NCBI GenBank assembly: GCA_002699335.1
Contig: PACG01000016.1
Span: 1-10,181 of the forward strand
DNA from: Candidatus Poribacteria bacterium
Lineage (GTDB): Bacteria; Poribacteria; WGA-4E; UBA9662
Direction: 5' to 3'
DNA: 10,181 bases
The notes beneath the pieces were generated by a model. That model was not told the DNA's origin, did no database searches, and saw nothing but the letters and a program-made list of their open reading frames with translations. Shown in pieces: positions 1 to 7,362 of this stretch (position 1 is the stretch's first letter; every line of letters begins with the position of its first letter). Both the position numbers and the translations under genes were made by a program.

Positions 1-108
1 AGCTTTTCTCACAATCTGGTTTTCTCCCAAGGGCATCGCTGTGTCCCTCATTGTAACCTTATCAGTTTCTAGGTTGAGTGACCCGATAGCGTTGGTATTG
101 TTCTTCAA
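1..108 (-). CDS. possible N-terminus of a zinc-type medium-chain dehydrogenase, cut by the window edge
   Basis: The minus strand is open from about 289 to the window edge. Its last part reads LETDKVTMRDTAMPLGENQI followed by VRKA. This resembles the N-terminal strand of medium-chain (alcohol/sorbitol-type) dehydrogenases, where a 'KVELRDVPMPEPGENEVLVR'-like segment precedes the catalytic domain. The only plausible start in frame is TTG at 108-106, with a GGGAG-like stretch 11 bases upstream; no ATG sits before the conserved part. The rest of the protein would lie outside the window. The open frame upstream of 108 overlaps the TIR remnant on the other strand and is probably a shadow. The spacing in 'GENQI-VRK' is one residue shorter than usual, so this too may be a damaged copy. 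Family assignment rests on about 30 residues and is tentative. Confidence 0.3.
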   Translation of the reverse strand, partial: MKNNTNAIGSLNLETDKVTMRDTAMPLGENQIVRKA

Positions 109-193
109 AATTTGTCGTTCTCCCTGTAGCACCATTCCCCATGAAGGCCCCAGTGGCATTAAAGAAGCACCACACTGGATGTTTCTCGCTAAT

Positions 194-419
194 TTGGCAG
201 TCAGATCTCGTACCAGGGAAAGTAAAATCGGTTGATGTCCAAGCTCACGAACCTTAGGTGGACTGGCAACATATTCCTCCTACTTTAGGGCGGCGGGATA
301 AAGTCCATACCGAGATTCAGATAGCAGATAATTTCCTGTTTGTTATCGGTCCTAATTCAATAGTATCTGAAGTCTATATTCTGGAGATTGAACATGCTAT
401 ATTGTTAATATTGAAATGA
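194..419 (+). pseudogene. TIR-domain gene remnant (fragment 1), multiply frameshifted
   Basis: From 258 to 419 one frame reads VDWQHIPPT, then EIQIADNFLFVIGPNSIVSE and EIEHA. These match the middle of bacterial TIR domains (pattern VDWEDIPPT...EI..GIEAADTFVFVISPDS..SEVC..EI.HA). The piece just upstream matches the domain's beginning, but in three different frames: ISY at 205-213, then SRESKI at about 213-230, then DVQAHE at 234-251, followed by a TAG at 255-257. At least three small indels are needed to join them. After EIEHA the frame ends at TGA 417-419 without the usual 'NKRL.PI' strand. TIR domains are NAD-consuming or signalling modules, often in defence proteins; this copy cannot encode a complete one. 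Confidence 0.65.
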
Positions 420-450
420 CTTAGAGCGTTTAATAAAGTAGAGAAATTGC

Positions 451-479
451 TTGACACTAAAATAGATACCCTCTATTTT
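451..479 (+). promoter_or_regulatory. candidate sigma-70-type promoter upstream of the cytochrome/DUF1549 gene
   Basis: A perfect TTGACA (451-456) is followed by a 17-base spacer and TATTTT at 474-479, a fair match to TATAAT. Transcription would begin near 486, leaving a leader of about 200 bases before the ATG at 687. No other good pair of boxes was seen in 420-686. The boxes are interleaved with an inverted repeat, listed separately. Prediction from sequence only. Confidence 0.4.
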
Positions 480-484
480 AGTGT
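454..484. promoter_or_regulatory. perfect 13-bp inverted repeat overlapping the promoter boxes
   Basis: ACACTAAAATAGA (454-466) is exactly complementary to TCTATTTTAGTGT (472-484), with a 5-base loop. The left arm overlaps the end of the TTGACA box and the right arm contains the putative -10 box, so a dimeric repressor bound here would block the promoter. It could equally form a cruciform or hairpin in RNA read from upstream. The arms are A/T-rich and no T-run follows, so an intrinsic terminator is less likely. Confidence 0.5.
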
Positions 485-686
485 TCTAAAGGGAAAACTA
501 AGTTTATCAGTCAATTTTTATCGTCATCTTTTCATGTTTCAGATGATGATAAAGTCTTCGGTATCAAAAGCTTCATTACATAGACCCTTTCGAACAGTTA
601 TTTTCAGAACAAGGAAGTGGGGCGACGCCGTGCGGGTTGTATCGATTAATCATAGGATAATGGTCAAGTGGGGGATAATCGCAAAA

Positions 687-3068
687 ATGTTCATCTGCTA
701 CCTTTTGGTGCGTCCAAAAACTGTTTTCCCAGCCTCGCAAGTCGTTGGAGGTATTATAGCATTTATCTGTTTTACATTGGTCTGCGAAGCAGATAAACGC
801 GTCGATTTTAACCAGGATATCCGTCCAATATTATCTAATCATTGCTTCGCCTGTCATGGACCAGATGTAAATGCTCGCAAAGCGACACTTCGGTTGGATG
901 TGCGTGAGAGCGCCTTAGAGAAAAGGGCTATAGTCCCAGCTGAACCATTCGCAAGTGGAATCGTAAATCGCATCGATCACGTGGATCCAGAGGAGCGGAT
1001 GCCACCGATGGAAACCAAAAAGCCACTTACTCCAGAGCAAAAAGCGATGTTGAAACGCTGGATCATGGAGGGTGCCAATTATAGCAAGCACTGGGCTTGG
1101 ATTCCACCCCACCGCCCCGTGGTTCCACCAGTGAAAAACATGGCATGGCCGCAAAATAAGATTGATCATTTTATCCTTGCTAAATTGGAAGGAGAAGGGC
1201 TAAGACCTTCTCCTGAGGCGAGTCGGCGGACTCTCATTCGACGCTTGTCGCTTGATCTGACAGGCCTGCCGCCAACGCCTCAAGAAGTTGAGGATTTTGT
1301 CGTCGATCCATCAGACGATTTCTATGATACCCTTGTAGGACGGCTGTTGACATCGCCACGGTTTGGTGAGCGCATGGCGCAACACTGGCTTGACCTAGCC
1401 CGTTACGCAGATAGTGACGGATATCATGACGACACGGATCGTGCCATGTGGCCGTATCGCGACTACGTGATACAATCGTTCCAAGATAATAAGCCGTTCG
1501 ATATTTTTACACGTGAGCAGATTGCTGGTGACCAGATCCCAAATGCTACACGTGAGCAAAAGATGGGCTCGGCGTTTCACCGTAACGGTCCAACATCAAG
1601 TGAAGGGGGTGCCAATCCTGAAGAATACCGAGTAAAATACGCGGTTGATCGTGTGAATACGACTGCAACAGTGTGGCTAGGTGCGACTCTCCAATGCGCA
1701 GAATGCCATGATCACAAGTTTGATCCGTTCACCCAACGCGAATTCTACCAACTCCTTGCGTTCTTCGACCAAGTACCGGGTGATTATCTGTTTCGAGGTT
1801 TGTATGCACCTCCCTCGATCGAGTTATCCTCGTCTGAGCAAGCAGCCAAATTGGCGACGCTGGAAGCGTCAATAGCAGTGTTAAAGAAACAAGCGGAAAT
1901 GAATGTCGATCCCGATGAAGTCACAAAAAAGAAATTGGTAGATGCCAAGGAGCATTACGATGAGTTTCGAGCTACAATTCCCAAGTTGCGTATTATGCAG
2001 GATGTGGACGAGCGTACGCCAACGTATGTCCTACTTCGTGGCGATTTTCGGCAGCGGGGAGAACTGGTTGAGCCTGGAGTTCCAGCGTTACTTCCTCCTC
2101 TTCCCGATGCGGAGACATCTCGCCTAGCACTAGGGAAGTGGCTGATTGATCCGAAAAACCCTCTCCCTGCTCGTGTTACAGTAAATCGTTTCTGGGCTAT
2201 GTTGTTTGGAACGGGCATTGTTAAAACAACGGAAGATCTTGGCTCTCAAGGTGAGTGGCCAAGTCATCCTGAATTGCTCGACTGGTTGGCAATTGAGTTC
2301 ATCGAGTCTGGTTGGGACGTGAAGCATATATTGAAATGTATCGTCTGTTCTGCAACCTATCGGCAAAGTTCTGCCACAGACGAAGCCCAAAGGCAACACG
2401 ATCCGGCAAACCGGCTTCTGGCACGTGGTCCTCGGTTTCGCCTTCCAGCAGAGATGTTACGTGACAATGCGCTGTATGTCGCAGGTCTTTTGGTAGAGAA
2501 ACAAGGCGGGCCTTCAGTCAAGCCCTACCAACCACCTGGGCTATGGAAAGAAATGGCCTACGGCGACTCTCCAGGCAAGGCCTACCAGCAAGATCACGGG
2601 GATAATCTTTATCGCCGTAGCCTCTACACGTTTTGGAAGCGTTCAATTCTCTACCCTGCATTTGCCGCATTTGATGCACCCACCCGTGAGGAATGCACCG
2701 TCAGAAGACCACGTACTAACACTCCTCTTCAAGCCTTCGTTATGCTTAATGACACTACCTTTGTTGAAGCAGCCCGTGTCTTTGCAGAGCGTATCTTGAG
2801 GGAAAGCGACTCAGATTTTGGGAGCCGCATTGACTTTGCTATGAGAACCGCAGTTGCACGTTCACCATCTCCTATTGAACATGCGATTTTAAAAGCGTTG
2901 TTAGTAGATATGACAGCCCATTACCTCGCAAGACCGGACGATGCACGTGAGATCACCGCTGCCGGTGAATGGCCGGTTTCGGAGAACCTTGATCCCATCA
3001 CGCTAGCGGCTTGGACATCGGTTGCCCAAGCAATCTTGAACCTCGACGAAATGCAAACGAAAGAATGA
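687..3068 (+). CDS. secreted cytochrome c (PSCyt1) / DUF1549 / DUF1553 protein
   Basis: Exported haem-containing protein of unknown substrate, characteristic of Planctomycetes and relatives. A hydrophobic leader (GGIIAFICFTLVCEA, about residues 19-34) is followed by a PSCyt1 domain with the haem-binding CFACHG (C53, C56, H57). DUF1549 spans about residues 155-360 (IDHFILAKLE, RRLSLDLTGLPPT, HWLDLARYADSDGYHDD, CAECHDHKFDPF with C337/C340). DUF1553 spans about 480-785 (VTVNRFWAMLFGTGIV, RRSLYTFWKRS, FDAPTREECTVRRPRTNTPL, ending in AILNLDE). About 793 residues, near the short end of the family. I chose ATG 687 because GGGGGA lies 11 bases upstream and a leader follows; ATG 660 or GTG 708 are possible. 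The frame is open back to TTG 447, but that would overlap the promoter. The DUF1501 gene starts 4 bases after the stop, so they are probably co-transcribed. The assignment is firm; the molecular function is not known for this family. Confidence 0.93.
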   Translation: MFICYLLVRPKTVFPASQVVGGIIAFICFTLVCEADKRVDFNQDIRPILSNHCFACHGPDVNARKATLRLDVRESALEKRAIVPAEPFASGIVNRIDHVDPEERMPPMETKKPLTPEQKAMLKRWIMEGANYSKHWAWIPPHRPVVPPVKNMAWPQNKIDHFILAKLEGEGLRPSPEASRRTLIRRLSLDLTGLPPTPQEVEDFVVDPSDDFYDTLVGRLLTSPRFGERMAQHWLDLARYADSDGYHDDTDRAMWPYRDYVIQSFQDNKPFDIFTREQIAGDQIPNATREQKMGSAFHRNGPTSSEGGANPEEYRVKYAVDRVNTTATVWLGATLQCAECHDHKFDPFTQREFYQLLAFFDQVPGDYLFRGLYAPPSIELSSSEQAAKLATLEASIAVLKKQAEMNVDPDEVTKKKLVDAKEHYDEFRATIPKLRIMQDVDERTPTYVLLRGDFRQRGELVEPGVPALLPPLPDAETSRLALGKWLIDPKNPLPARVTVNRFWAMLFGTGIVKTTEDLGSQGEWPSHPELLDWLAIEFIESGWDVKHILKCIVCSATYRQSSATDEAQRQHDPANRLLARGPRFRLPAEMLRDNALYVAGLLVEKQGGPSVKPYQPPGLWKEMAYGDSPGKAYQQDHGDNLYRRSLYTFWKRSILYPAFAAFDAPTREECTVRRPRTNTPLQAFVMLNDTTFVEAARVFAERILRESDSDFGSRIDFAMRTAVARSPSPIEHAILKALLVDMTAHYLARPDDAREITAAGEWPVSENLDPITLAAWTSVAQAILNLDEMQTKE

Positions 3069-3072
3069 CCCA

Positions 3073-4518
3073 ATGAATGATTTGGATAACAGTATCAGAA
3101 TTCATCTCACGCGCCGTGCATTTTTACAACGCTGCGCATCGGGAATCGGTTCCGTTGCCCTTACATCGCTTTTGGCGGAAGACTCCCCCGCCAAGGAACA
3201 TAGAAAAGAAGGGCTGGGTATCCTCGGAAAACCCCATTTCCCGCCGAAAGCAAAGAGAGTTATCTTTATTTGCCAGAGCGGTGGGGTCTCGCAGTTCGAG
3301 ACCTTTGACTTTAAACCAAAGCTCATGGAATTCAATGGTCAGGCAATGCCCGCCTCTTTTACCGCTGGCGAGCGACTCGCACAGATCCGCGGTCACAAGC
3401 TTATTGTCTGTGGGTCCCCCTATGCCTTCGCCCGCCATGGCCAATGTGGCGCGGAAATTTCCGAACTCCTTCCACATATAGCTAGTATTGTCGACGACAT
3501 TTGCATTGTACGCACTTGTGTTTCGGAAGCGATCAACCATGACCCCGCAGTTACCTTCCTCCAATGTGGTGGACAGCAGCCAGGAAGACCGACAATGGGC
3601 GCTTGGCTTAGCTATGGACTTGGCAACATCAGTAGGAACTTGCCCGCTTTTGTCGTGCTTTGTTCTGGAATGAACCAAGGACAGAACCTACACACACGCT
3701 ATTGGGGTAGTGGCTTTCTCCCATCTAAGCATCAAGGTGTCATGTTCCGTCCTACCAGTACTCCCGTTCCCTTCGTCAACAACCCTGCGGGCATTGATCG
3801 CAGGGCCCGCCGTCGATTGCTTGATAGCATAATGGAGTTGAACAGACTTAAGCACAATGTCGTAGGAGATCCAGAGATCGACGCCCGCATTAGCGCCTAC
3901 GAGATGGCATTTCAGATGCAGTCCTCCGTACCTGACTTGATGGACATATCTAGTGAACCCCAGTGTGTTCTCGATATGTATGGACCTGAGGTACACACTC
4001 CAGGAAGCGCCGCGCGCAGTTGTTTGCTAGCTCGGCGGCTTGCTGAACGAGGTGTGCGATTCGTGCAACTCTACCACCGTGGTTGGGACCAACATGGAAA
4101 CCTACCACAAGATCTGTCTCGCCAATGCCAACAGACTGATCAGCCATCTGCGGCCCTTATCAAAGATCTCAAGATGCGGGGATTGCTCGATGATACGCTT
4201 GTTATTTGGGGCACTGAATTCGGTAGCACCCCGATGCTTCAAGGAGAATACGATGTTAAGGATTATGGTCGTGACCACCACATGCTCTGCTTCAGCATGT
4301 GGATGGCAGGTGCCGGTATCCAACCTGGCCTTACCTACGGTGAATCCGACGAATTCGGTTATCGTCCCGTAAATGATTCTGCCCATATTCATGATCTCCA
4401 CGCTACCTGGTTGCATCTATTGGGAATCGACCATGAAAGACTTACTTATTCCTTCCAAGGCCGTGACTATCGGCTCACGGATGTACACGGAAAGGTGATG
4501 AAAAAGTTGTTGGCCTAG
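3073..4518 (+). CDS. Tat-exported DUF1501 protein (alkaline-phosphatase/sulfatase-like superfamily)
   Basis: 481 residues. It begins with a twin-arginine signal (TRRAFLQ, R14-R15) followed by a weakly hydrophobic segment ending near LLAEDS, so it is probably exported folded. The rest matches DUF1501 along its length: FICQSGGVSQFETFDFKP, NHDPAVTFLQ, PTMGAWLSYGLG, WDQHGN (about residue 338), DTLVIWGTEFGSTP (about 376-389), GRDHH (399-403), HIHDLHATWLHLLGIDH, and a C-terminal GRDYRLTDVHGKV. DUF1501 proteins belong to the alkaline-phosphatase-like fold; the Asp/His residues in WDQHGN, TEFG and GRDHH are candidate metal ligands. Activity and substrate are undetermined. Its start is 4 bases after the stop of the PSCyt1-DUF1549-DUF1553 gene, the usual partner, which supports joint function in the cell envelope or periplasm. 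There is no strong Shine-Dalgarno, consistent with translation coupled to the upstream gene. Confidence 0.93.
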   Translation: MNDLDNSIRIHLTRRAFLQRCASGIGSVALTSLLAEDSPAKEHRKEGLGILGKPHFPPKAKRVIFICQSGGVSQFETFDFKPKLMEFNGQAMPASFTAGERLAQIRGHKLIVCGSPYAFARHGQCGAEISELLPHIASIVDDICIVRTCVSEAINHDPAVTFLQCGGQQPGRPTMGAWLSYGLGNISRNLPAFVVLCSGMNQGQNLHTRYWGSGFLPSKHQGVMFRPTSTPVPFVNNPAGIDRRARRRLLDSIMELNRLKHNVVGDPEIDARISAYEMAFQMQSSVPDLMDISSEPQCVLDMYGPEVHTPGSAARSCLLARRLAERGVRFVQLYHRGWDQHGNLPQDLSRQCQQTDQPSAALIKDLKMRGLLDDTLVIWGTEFGSTPMLQGEYDVKDYGRDHHMLCFSMWMAGAGIQPGLTYGESDEFGYRPVNDSAHIHDLHATWLHLLGIDHERLTYSFQGRDYRLTDVHGKVMKKLLA

Positions 4519-4536
4519 ACCCGGCTTCAACCCCAC

Positions 4537-4673
4537 CGATTTACCTTGAAACCGCAATTGTGAAACAATGCCTAAGCTAGTCCAAAACTTGAGCCTCAAA
4601 GGGCGGTTGATCTGGCTGACGTATTATCTCCTATGCGCGCAAAGATATAGAGTTCGCCCAACGCCTGCACCAT
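4537..4673 (+). repeat. inverted repeat, copy 1 (TIR-gene 5' region)
   Basis: About 137 bases here recur in reverse orientation at 7294-7430. The best part (4537-4620) differs at seven positions, all transitions, plus one single-base gap. It includes a 32-base identical block at 4571-4602 (partner 7365-7396). The left 75 bases lie upstream of the TIR motif and the right end enters the TIR coding region, so this is a duplicated gene 5' portion rather than an IS terminal repeat. No target-site duplication was recognised. Confidence 0.85.
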
Positions 4674-4745
4674 GAACTGGAATCCAGAAACCGTGCCCCC
4701 TGGCAAAGAGAACCCGACTTAGGAATACTTCCGCTTTTACAGTGA
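4613..4745 (+). pseudogene. TIR-domain gene remnant (fragment 2)
   Basis: The frame from 4623 reads ISYARKDIEFAQRLHHELES and then RNRAPW before drifting off and stopping at TGA 4743-4745. This is the first strand and helix of a bacterial TIR domain (VFISYARKD.EFA..L...LE....W.VDW). Just upstream, in a neighbouring frame, CTGGCTGACGTATT encodes LADV; restoring one T in GTATT would give LADVFISYARKD, so one base appears to be missing near 4625. After RNRAPW the expected VDWEDIPP does not appear. It lies directly downstream of the DUF1501 gene on the same strand and has no usable start. Confidence 0.7.
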
Positions 4746-4807
4746 AGACAAACGGTCAAATCAAGGCTAAAGGGACCGCCGATAAAAGTTTGAAAGGCCT
4801 CAAATGA
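4727..4807 (+). pseudogene. C-terminal tail of an unidentified gene, overlapping the reductase start by ATGA
   Basis: An open stretch reads TSAFTVKTNGQIKAKGTADK followed by SLKGLK and TGA at 4805-4807. The stop overlaps the ATG at 4804 as ATGA, the arrangement seen in translationally coupled genes. The reading is lysine-rich and protein-like but I do not recognise the family. It has no start of its own and abuts the TIR fragment, so it is probably the 3' end of a gene whose front was replaced or lost. It could be a chance frame. Confidence 0.3.
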
Positions 4808-5171
4808 ATATTGCAGTTATTAGTTGTTCACTTCACCCACCTAGTAGATCTTATGTTATGGCTCGTCACATTATTGGAGAGATTGAATCATTAGGAAGTA
4901 CGGTTCAACTTCATGACTTACGCCATTACAATATCGAACTACGCGATGTTAATTCCGGTCGCAAAAATAATCAAATTCAAGAACTCGTGAGGGATATTCA
5001 AACAGCTTCTGCTGTGATTTTAGCTGTGCCAATTTACAATTTCTACGCGAATGCCGCAGCCAAGAATCTGATTGAATTGACTGGTGGCGCCTCGAACGAA
5101 AAGGTTGTCGGTTTTATTTGTGCAGCAGGCGGTAGATCGAGTTATATGCCAATAGTTTGATGCTTGAATGA
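4804..5171 (+). pseudogene. truncated NAD(P)H-dependent FMN reductase (flavodoxin-like fold)
   Basis: Residues 1-116 are a clear flavodoxin-like FMN reductase: ISCSLHPPSRSYVMA (FMN phosphate loop, about 6-20), AVILAVPIYNFYANAAAKN (about 70-88) and VVGFICAAGGRSSYM (near the C-terminal end). The family is usually about 170-190 residues; this frame stops at 118. Immediately after SSYM the next frame reads ANSLMLE (5148-5168), which fits the expected continuation 'FANSLMLEFRC', and then meets TGA at 5169-5171. So there is a small deletion near 5148 and the last third is missing. The family reduces FMN or quinone-like acceptors with NAD(P)H in the cytoplasm; this copy is unlikely to be functional. 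Confidence 0.8.
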
Positions 5172-5379
5172 CAGGTACAGGTTAGGGACTGATAGCACTG
5201 AAAGGCCATAATGGTTGGGCCGATCCCAATAAAGTTCAACGTCGTCTCCGTCTGAGTTTCGGAGGTAGATACCTCACTGATGCCGTGGTCGTATGCCCGC
5301 TCAATTGGGATCTTGGCTTTTAACACCCGAACGACGGCAATGGCTAATTCTCACTGTTGCGTTTAAATCCATAATATTT
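5172..5379. other. unassigned stretch between two genes
   Basis: About 200 bases with no gene I can name. A plus-strand frame is open from 5186 to a stop at 5321-5323 and includes GGRYLTDAVVVCPLNWDLGF at its end, which looks protein-like but has no start codon. A minus-strand frame from an ATG at 5326 runs into the reductase remnant. Only one, if either, can be real. More decayed coding sequence is the simplest reading. No convincing terminator was seen for the PmoA-like gene that ends at 5380. Confidence 0.3.
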
Positions 5380-6468
5380 TTATTCCCACTCCACACGTGG
5401 TCCATCTACATAATCCAAAAAGCGATTGGCGATGTCCGCCTGACCAGTATCACCTGTATGCACCGTTACACGCCACCTAAACGTCAACGACTCGCCTTCG
5501 GGCAAGTGATGGTCAGGTTTAAACATCCAACAATTAGGTGCAAACAAACCATAACCGCGCACATGCCAAGTGGTTGGATAGCGGAAGTTTTGCGGATTAT
5601 CAAAAATGGCAAAACCAACGGTCTCATCTCCAACAGGACCATAATAATCCATCCAATGAGATGGCAATGACCAACACCCTCTCTCATCGGTTGCTCCATA
5701 AGCATTGCCCATATGGCCCTCAGCATTGGCATTCATCGATGGATTTACACGAATGCACAAAAAGCCACCTTCTTTGGTATCGCCAATCGTCACCGCACCA
5801 TGCGAAGCTTTGAGCGTATGTGTAATATCAAGCACCACCGCATTTCGACTCGAGCCAAACAAACGATAAGAACGACTATCGGTCATCAATGGACGGTCAC
5901 CTTCATACCAAGTGTTGTCTGATTCTATTAACAATGACAATGGGTTATGAGAAATTGAAATATCATCTTGTGTAGTGTGTCCAAAACCAGGGTGGTCCGG
6001 TCGTTCATTCCAGCAATCTACGCCATTAATTGCACCTTGCATCAAGGTTAATCCACGTTGCCACGGATGCTCGCCTTCGCCCCAGGCTTCCATAGGCTCA
6101 CGCAGCATATTGGCACCATTAGGTGACAGAATGGGGTTAATAACTGGCTTAGGATAATTTGTGGTGTGATGAAATGTTAGAAAAGGCGACCCAGCTACTT
6201 CAATATCCAATTTGCCATCGGCATCGCTTGTCGCAATGCCTGTGGCAGAGTCTGCACTGTCTAATTCTGATACCTCAAAATCCATTTCTGCCTCACCCTC
6301 AAGCGCAGGCAAATTGACGTGGTATACAGGGAGCGATGGATCGCGTTCGGCTATCAGTGTTTGATCTGCTCCGGTCAATTGCAACAAAGGCAATTCACAC
6401 CCTTCTGGAGCAGGAATATTTGCCAAATGCGCTGGCCGAGTACGCGGAATGGAAAGCGTCAATTTCAT
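5380..6468 (-). CDS. PmoA-like protein (DUF6807 family)
   Basis: 362 residues, intact, no signal peptide. Motifs along the chain match the DUF6807/'PmoA family' proteins common in Planctomycetes, Poribacteria and soil bacteria: NYPKPVINPILSPNGANMLR (about 104-123), HPWQRGLTLMQGAINGVDCW (about 133-152), a run with THTLKASHGAVTIGDTKEGG, then IRVNPSM, NAYGATDERGCW, PSHWMDYYGPVGDETVGFAI and a C-terminal RYPTTWHVRGYGLFAPN. The name derives from similarity annotations to methane oxygenase; there is no sign of a methane-oxidation operon, and the fold and enzymatic role are not established. A jelly-roll or sugar-related function is often guessed. Start is ATG 6468-6466 with AGGAG (complement of 6478-6482) nine bases upstream. 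It is flanked on both sides by broken genes and stands alone on its strand, so it is probably monocistronic. Confidence 0.85.
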   Translation of the reverse strand: MKLTLSIPRTRPAHLANIPAPEGCELPLLQLTGADQTLIAERDPSLPVYHVNLPALEGEAEMDFEVSELDSADSATGIATSDADGKLDIEVAGSPFLTFHHTTNYPKPVINPILSPNGANMLREPMEAWGEGEHPWQRGLTLMQGAINGVDCWNERPDHPGFGHTTQDDISISHNPLSLLIESDNTWYEGDRPLMTDSRSYRLFGSSRNAVVLDITHTLKASHGAVTIGDTKEGGFLCIRVNPSMNANAEGHMGNAYGATDERGCWSLPSHWMDYYGPVGDETVGFAIFDNPQNFRYPTTWHVRGYGLFAPNCWMFKPDHHLPEGESLTFRWRVTVHTGDTGQADIANRFLDYVDGPRVEWE

Positions 6469-6499
6469 GTGTTCAAACTCCTAACAATAGATGGCCTAA

Positions 6500-6696
6500 T
6501 TTTTCGAACAGGTTGAAGGTAATAAAGGTGCCAAAATTGAAAATGGAAAATTGCCAGTCGATCATTTTATCCTAGCGACAGGATCAACACCGCCAATTCG
6601 GGTAATGTTACAGTTAGAGTTGTTCACAAAGAACAATGGAAACATTACGAACGGATAATGAAAAAAACCGACCTCGAAGCGTTCAGACAGGGTTGA
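6500..6696 (+). pseudogene. decayed coding remnant, first half like a flavin/NAD oxidoreductase
   Basis: Two overlapping plus-strand frames look coding. From 6500 one reads FFEQVEGNKGAKIENGKLPV then DHFILATGSTPPIR. This resembles the segment of pyridine-nucleotide/FAD oxidoreductases ending in the ATGS.P motif. It stops at TAA 6655-6657. A second frame, clearest from 6601, reads GNVTVRVVHKEQWKHYERIM and KKTDLEAFRQG and stops at TGA 6694-6696. I cannot name the second; a weak resemblance to class III CoA-transferases is possible. Either one gene is frameshifted near 6600 or two remnants are fused. There is no start codon with a ribosome site, and a stop (6497-6499) precedes it. Confidence 0.4.
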
Positions 6697-6733
6697 TTGA
6701 ACTGAATTCTCGAAGTATAGATTTTCAATCAGA

Positions 6734-7047
6734 TCAAAATCTAAATGATTCTAAATCATTCAAATACATACTAATTGCATCTTCACCAGCAGCAAATTTT
6801 TGAAGTGTTTCACCACTCTCTTCCATTCGCCAAGCGAGGTATTTGTCATAATATTCTCTGTTATCCCATTTTTCAACAAAAATGAGTTCGACCCCTCTTT
6901 GTTTGAGAAAGCCTCTACTCCATGATAACCTGCATATGTAACTGTACCAGGAAAGACAGATAAGATTTCACTACGATCGCCAAATAATCCGCTTTGAATG
7001 ACAATTTTCTCGATATTTACATCTTGGTTTATTTTTACTAGTTGGTT
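6734..7047 (-). pseudogene. antibiotic biosynthesis monooxygenase (ABM)-type domain gene, one-base frameshift
   Basis: Reading the minus strand from 7047, one frame gives LVKINQD, GDRSEILSVFPGTVTYAGYH and GVEAF. A neighbouring frame then continues LKQRGVELIFVEKWDNREYY, DKYLAWRMEESG and stops at 6734-6736. Joined, this is a complete-looking ABM domain: 'PGT..Y.GC.G.E.F' followed by 'L.FVE.W.SRE.Y..YLAWR.E.G'. ABM proteins are small dimeric ferredoxin-like enzymes of about 95-105 residues acting on quinones or haem, or stress proteins. The join needs one extra T in the TTTCTC (minus) at about 6904-6909. No ATG lies in frame before LVKIN, where a stop is at 7050-7048, so the start has also been lost. 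Confidence 0.6.
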
Positions 7048-7097
7048 TTAATTGTTCACCTACGAGACAAGGTTATTCAGCACGACACGCTAGTAAT

Positions 7098-7332
7098 CTA
7101 ATTATAACATCCCCAATTACCAATTTGACGTTTTAGTTCAAGTTCAATGACGGTTGGGCATAGTTCCTTTTGGAAACACGAGGTATTGGGGACCGATAAG
7201 GAAAGTGGTGATCAGGTTACCATCAACCTCAATTTTCTGATGGTAAACATTAAGGGATAGATATGGCAGAATAAATCTATATCTGAATTTTAAGGCATAG
7301 TGTAGGCGTTGAGCGAATTCTGTATCTTTACG
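7098..7332 (-). pseudogene. unidentified decayed open frames downstream of TIR fragment 3
   Basis: On the minus strand the TIR frame stays open from 7332 to about 7147 for 62 codons, including NVYHQKIEVDGNLITTFLIG and PQYLVFPKGTMP. A neighbouring frame then continues PTVIELELKRQIGNW to a stop at 7098-7100. The text looks protein-like, and the two parts would join near 7160 with one indel, but I do not recognise a family. The plus strand of the same region has a 37-codon frame from ATG 7147, probably the shadow. A hairpin (TTACCATCA at 7217-7225, TGATGGTAA at 7238-7246) lies inside. Confidence 0.3.
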
Positions 7333-7362
7333 CGAAAAGGAAATGAGTCGGCCAGATCAACT
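7288..7362 (-). pseudogene. TIR-domain gene remnant (fragment 3)
   Basis: The minus strand from about 7334 reads SRKDTEFAQRLHYALK, the first loop and helix of a TIR domain, nearly identical to RKDIEFAQRLHHEL of fragment 2. Upstream, in another frame, GTTGATCTGGCCGAC encodes VDLAD. As in fragment 2, the bases that should encode 'FISY' are damaged: a base appears to be missing around 7338-7345. No start codon, and after ALK the sequence no longer resembles TIR. Confidence 0.65.

Noticed and set aside
41..235. 64-codon plus-strand frame at the left end
   Set aside because: Its last part coincides with one of the shifted TIR pieces and the rest resembles nothing; the minus-strand reading of 1-108 looks more like a known family.
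447..686. N-terminal extension of the cytochrome/DUF1549 protein back to TTG 447
   Set aside because: It precedes the signal peptide, overlaps a good promoter and palindrome, and has no family resemblance.
3124..3678. 184-codon minus-strand frame inside the DUF1501 gene
   Set aside because: Antisense shadow of a well-matched gene; no start context or family motif.
7217..7246. Hairpin TTACCATCA / TGATGGTAA as a transcription terminator
   Set aside because: The loop is 12 bases, no T-run follows on either strand, and it falls inside a coding-like stretch.
7147..7260. 37-codon plus-strand small protein
   Set aside because: The opposite strand reads open and protein-like in continuity with TIR fragment 3, and this frame has no ribosome site.
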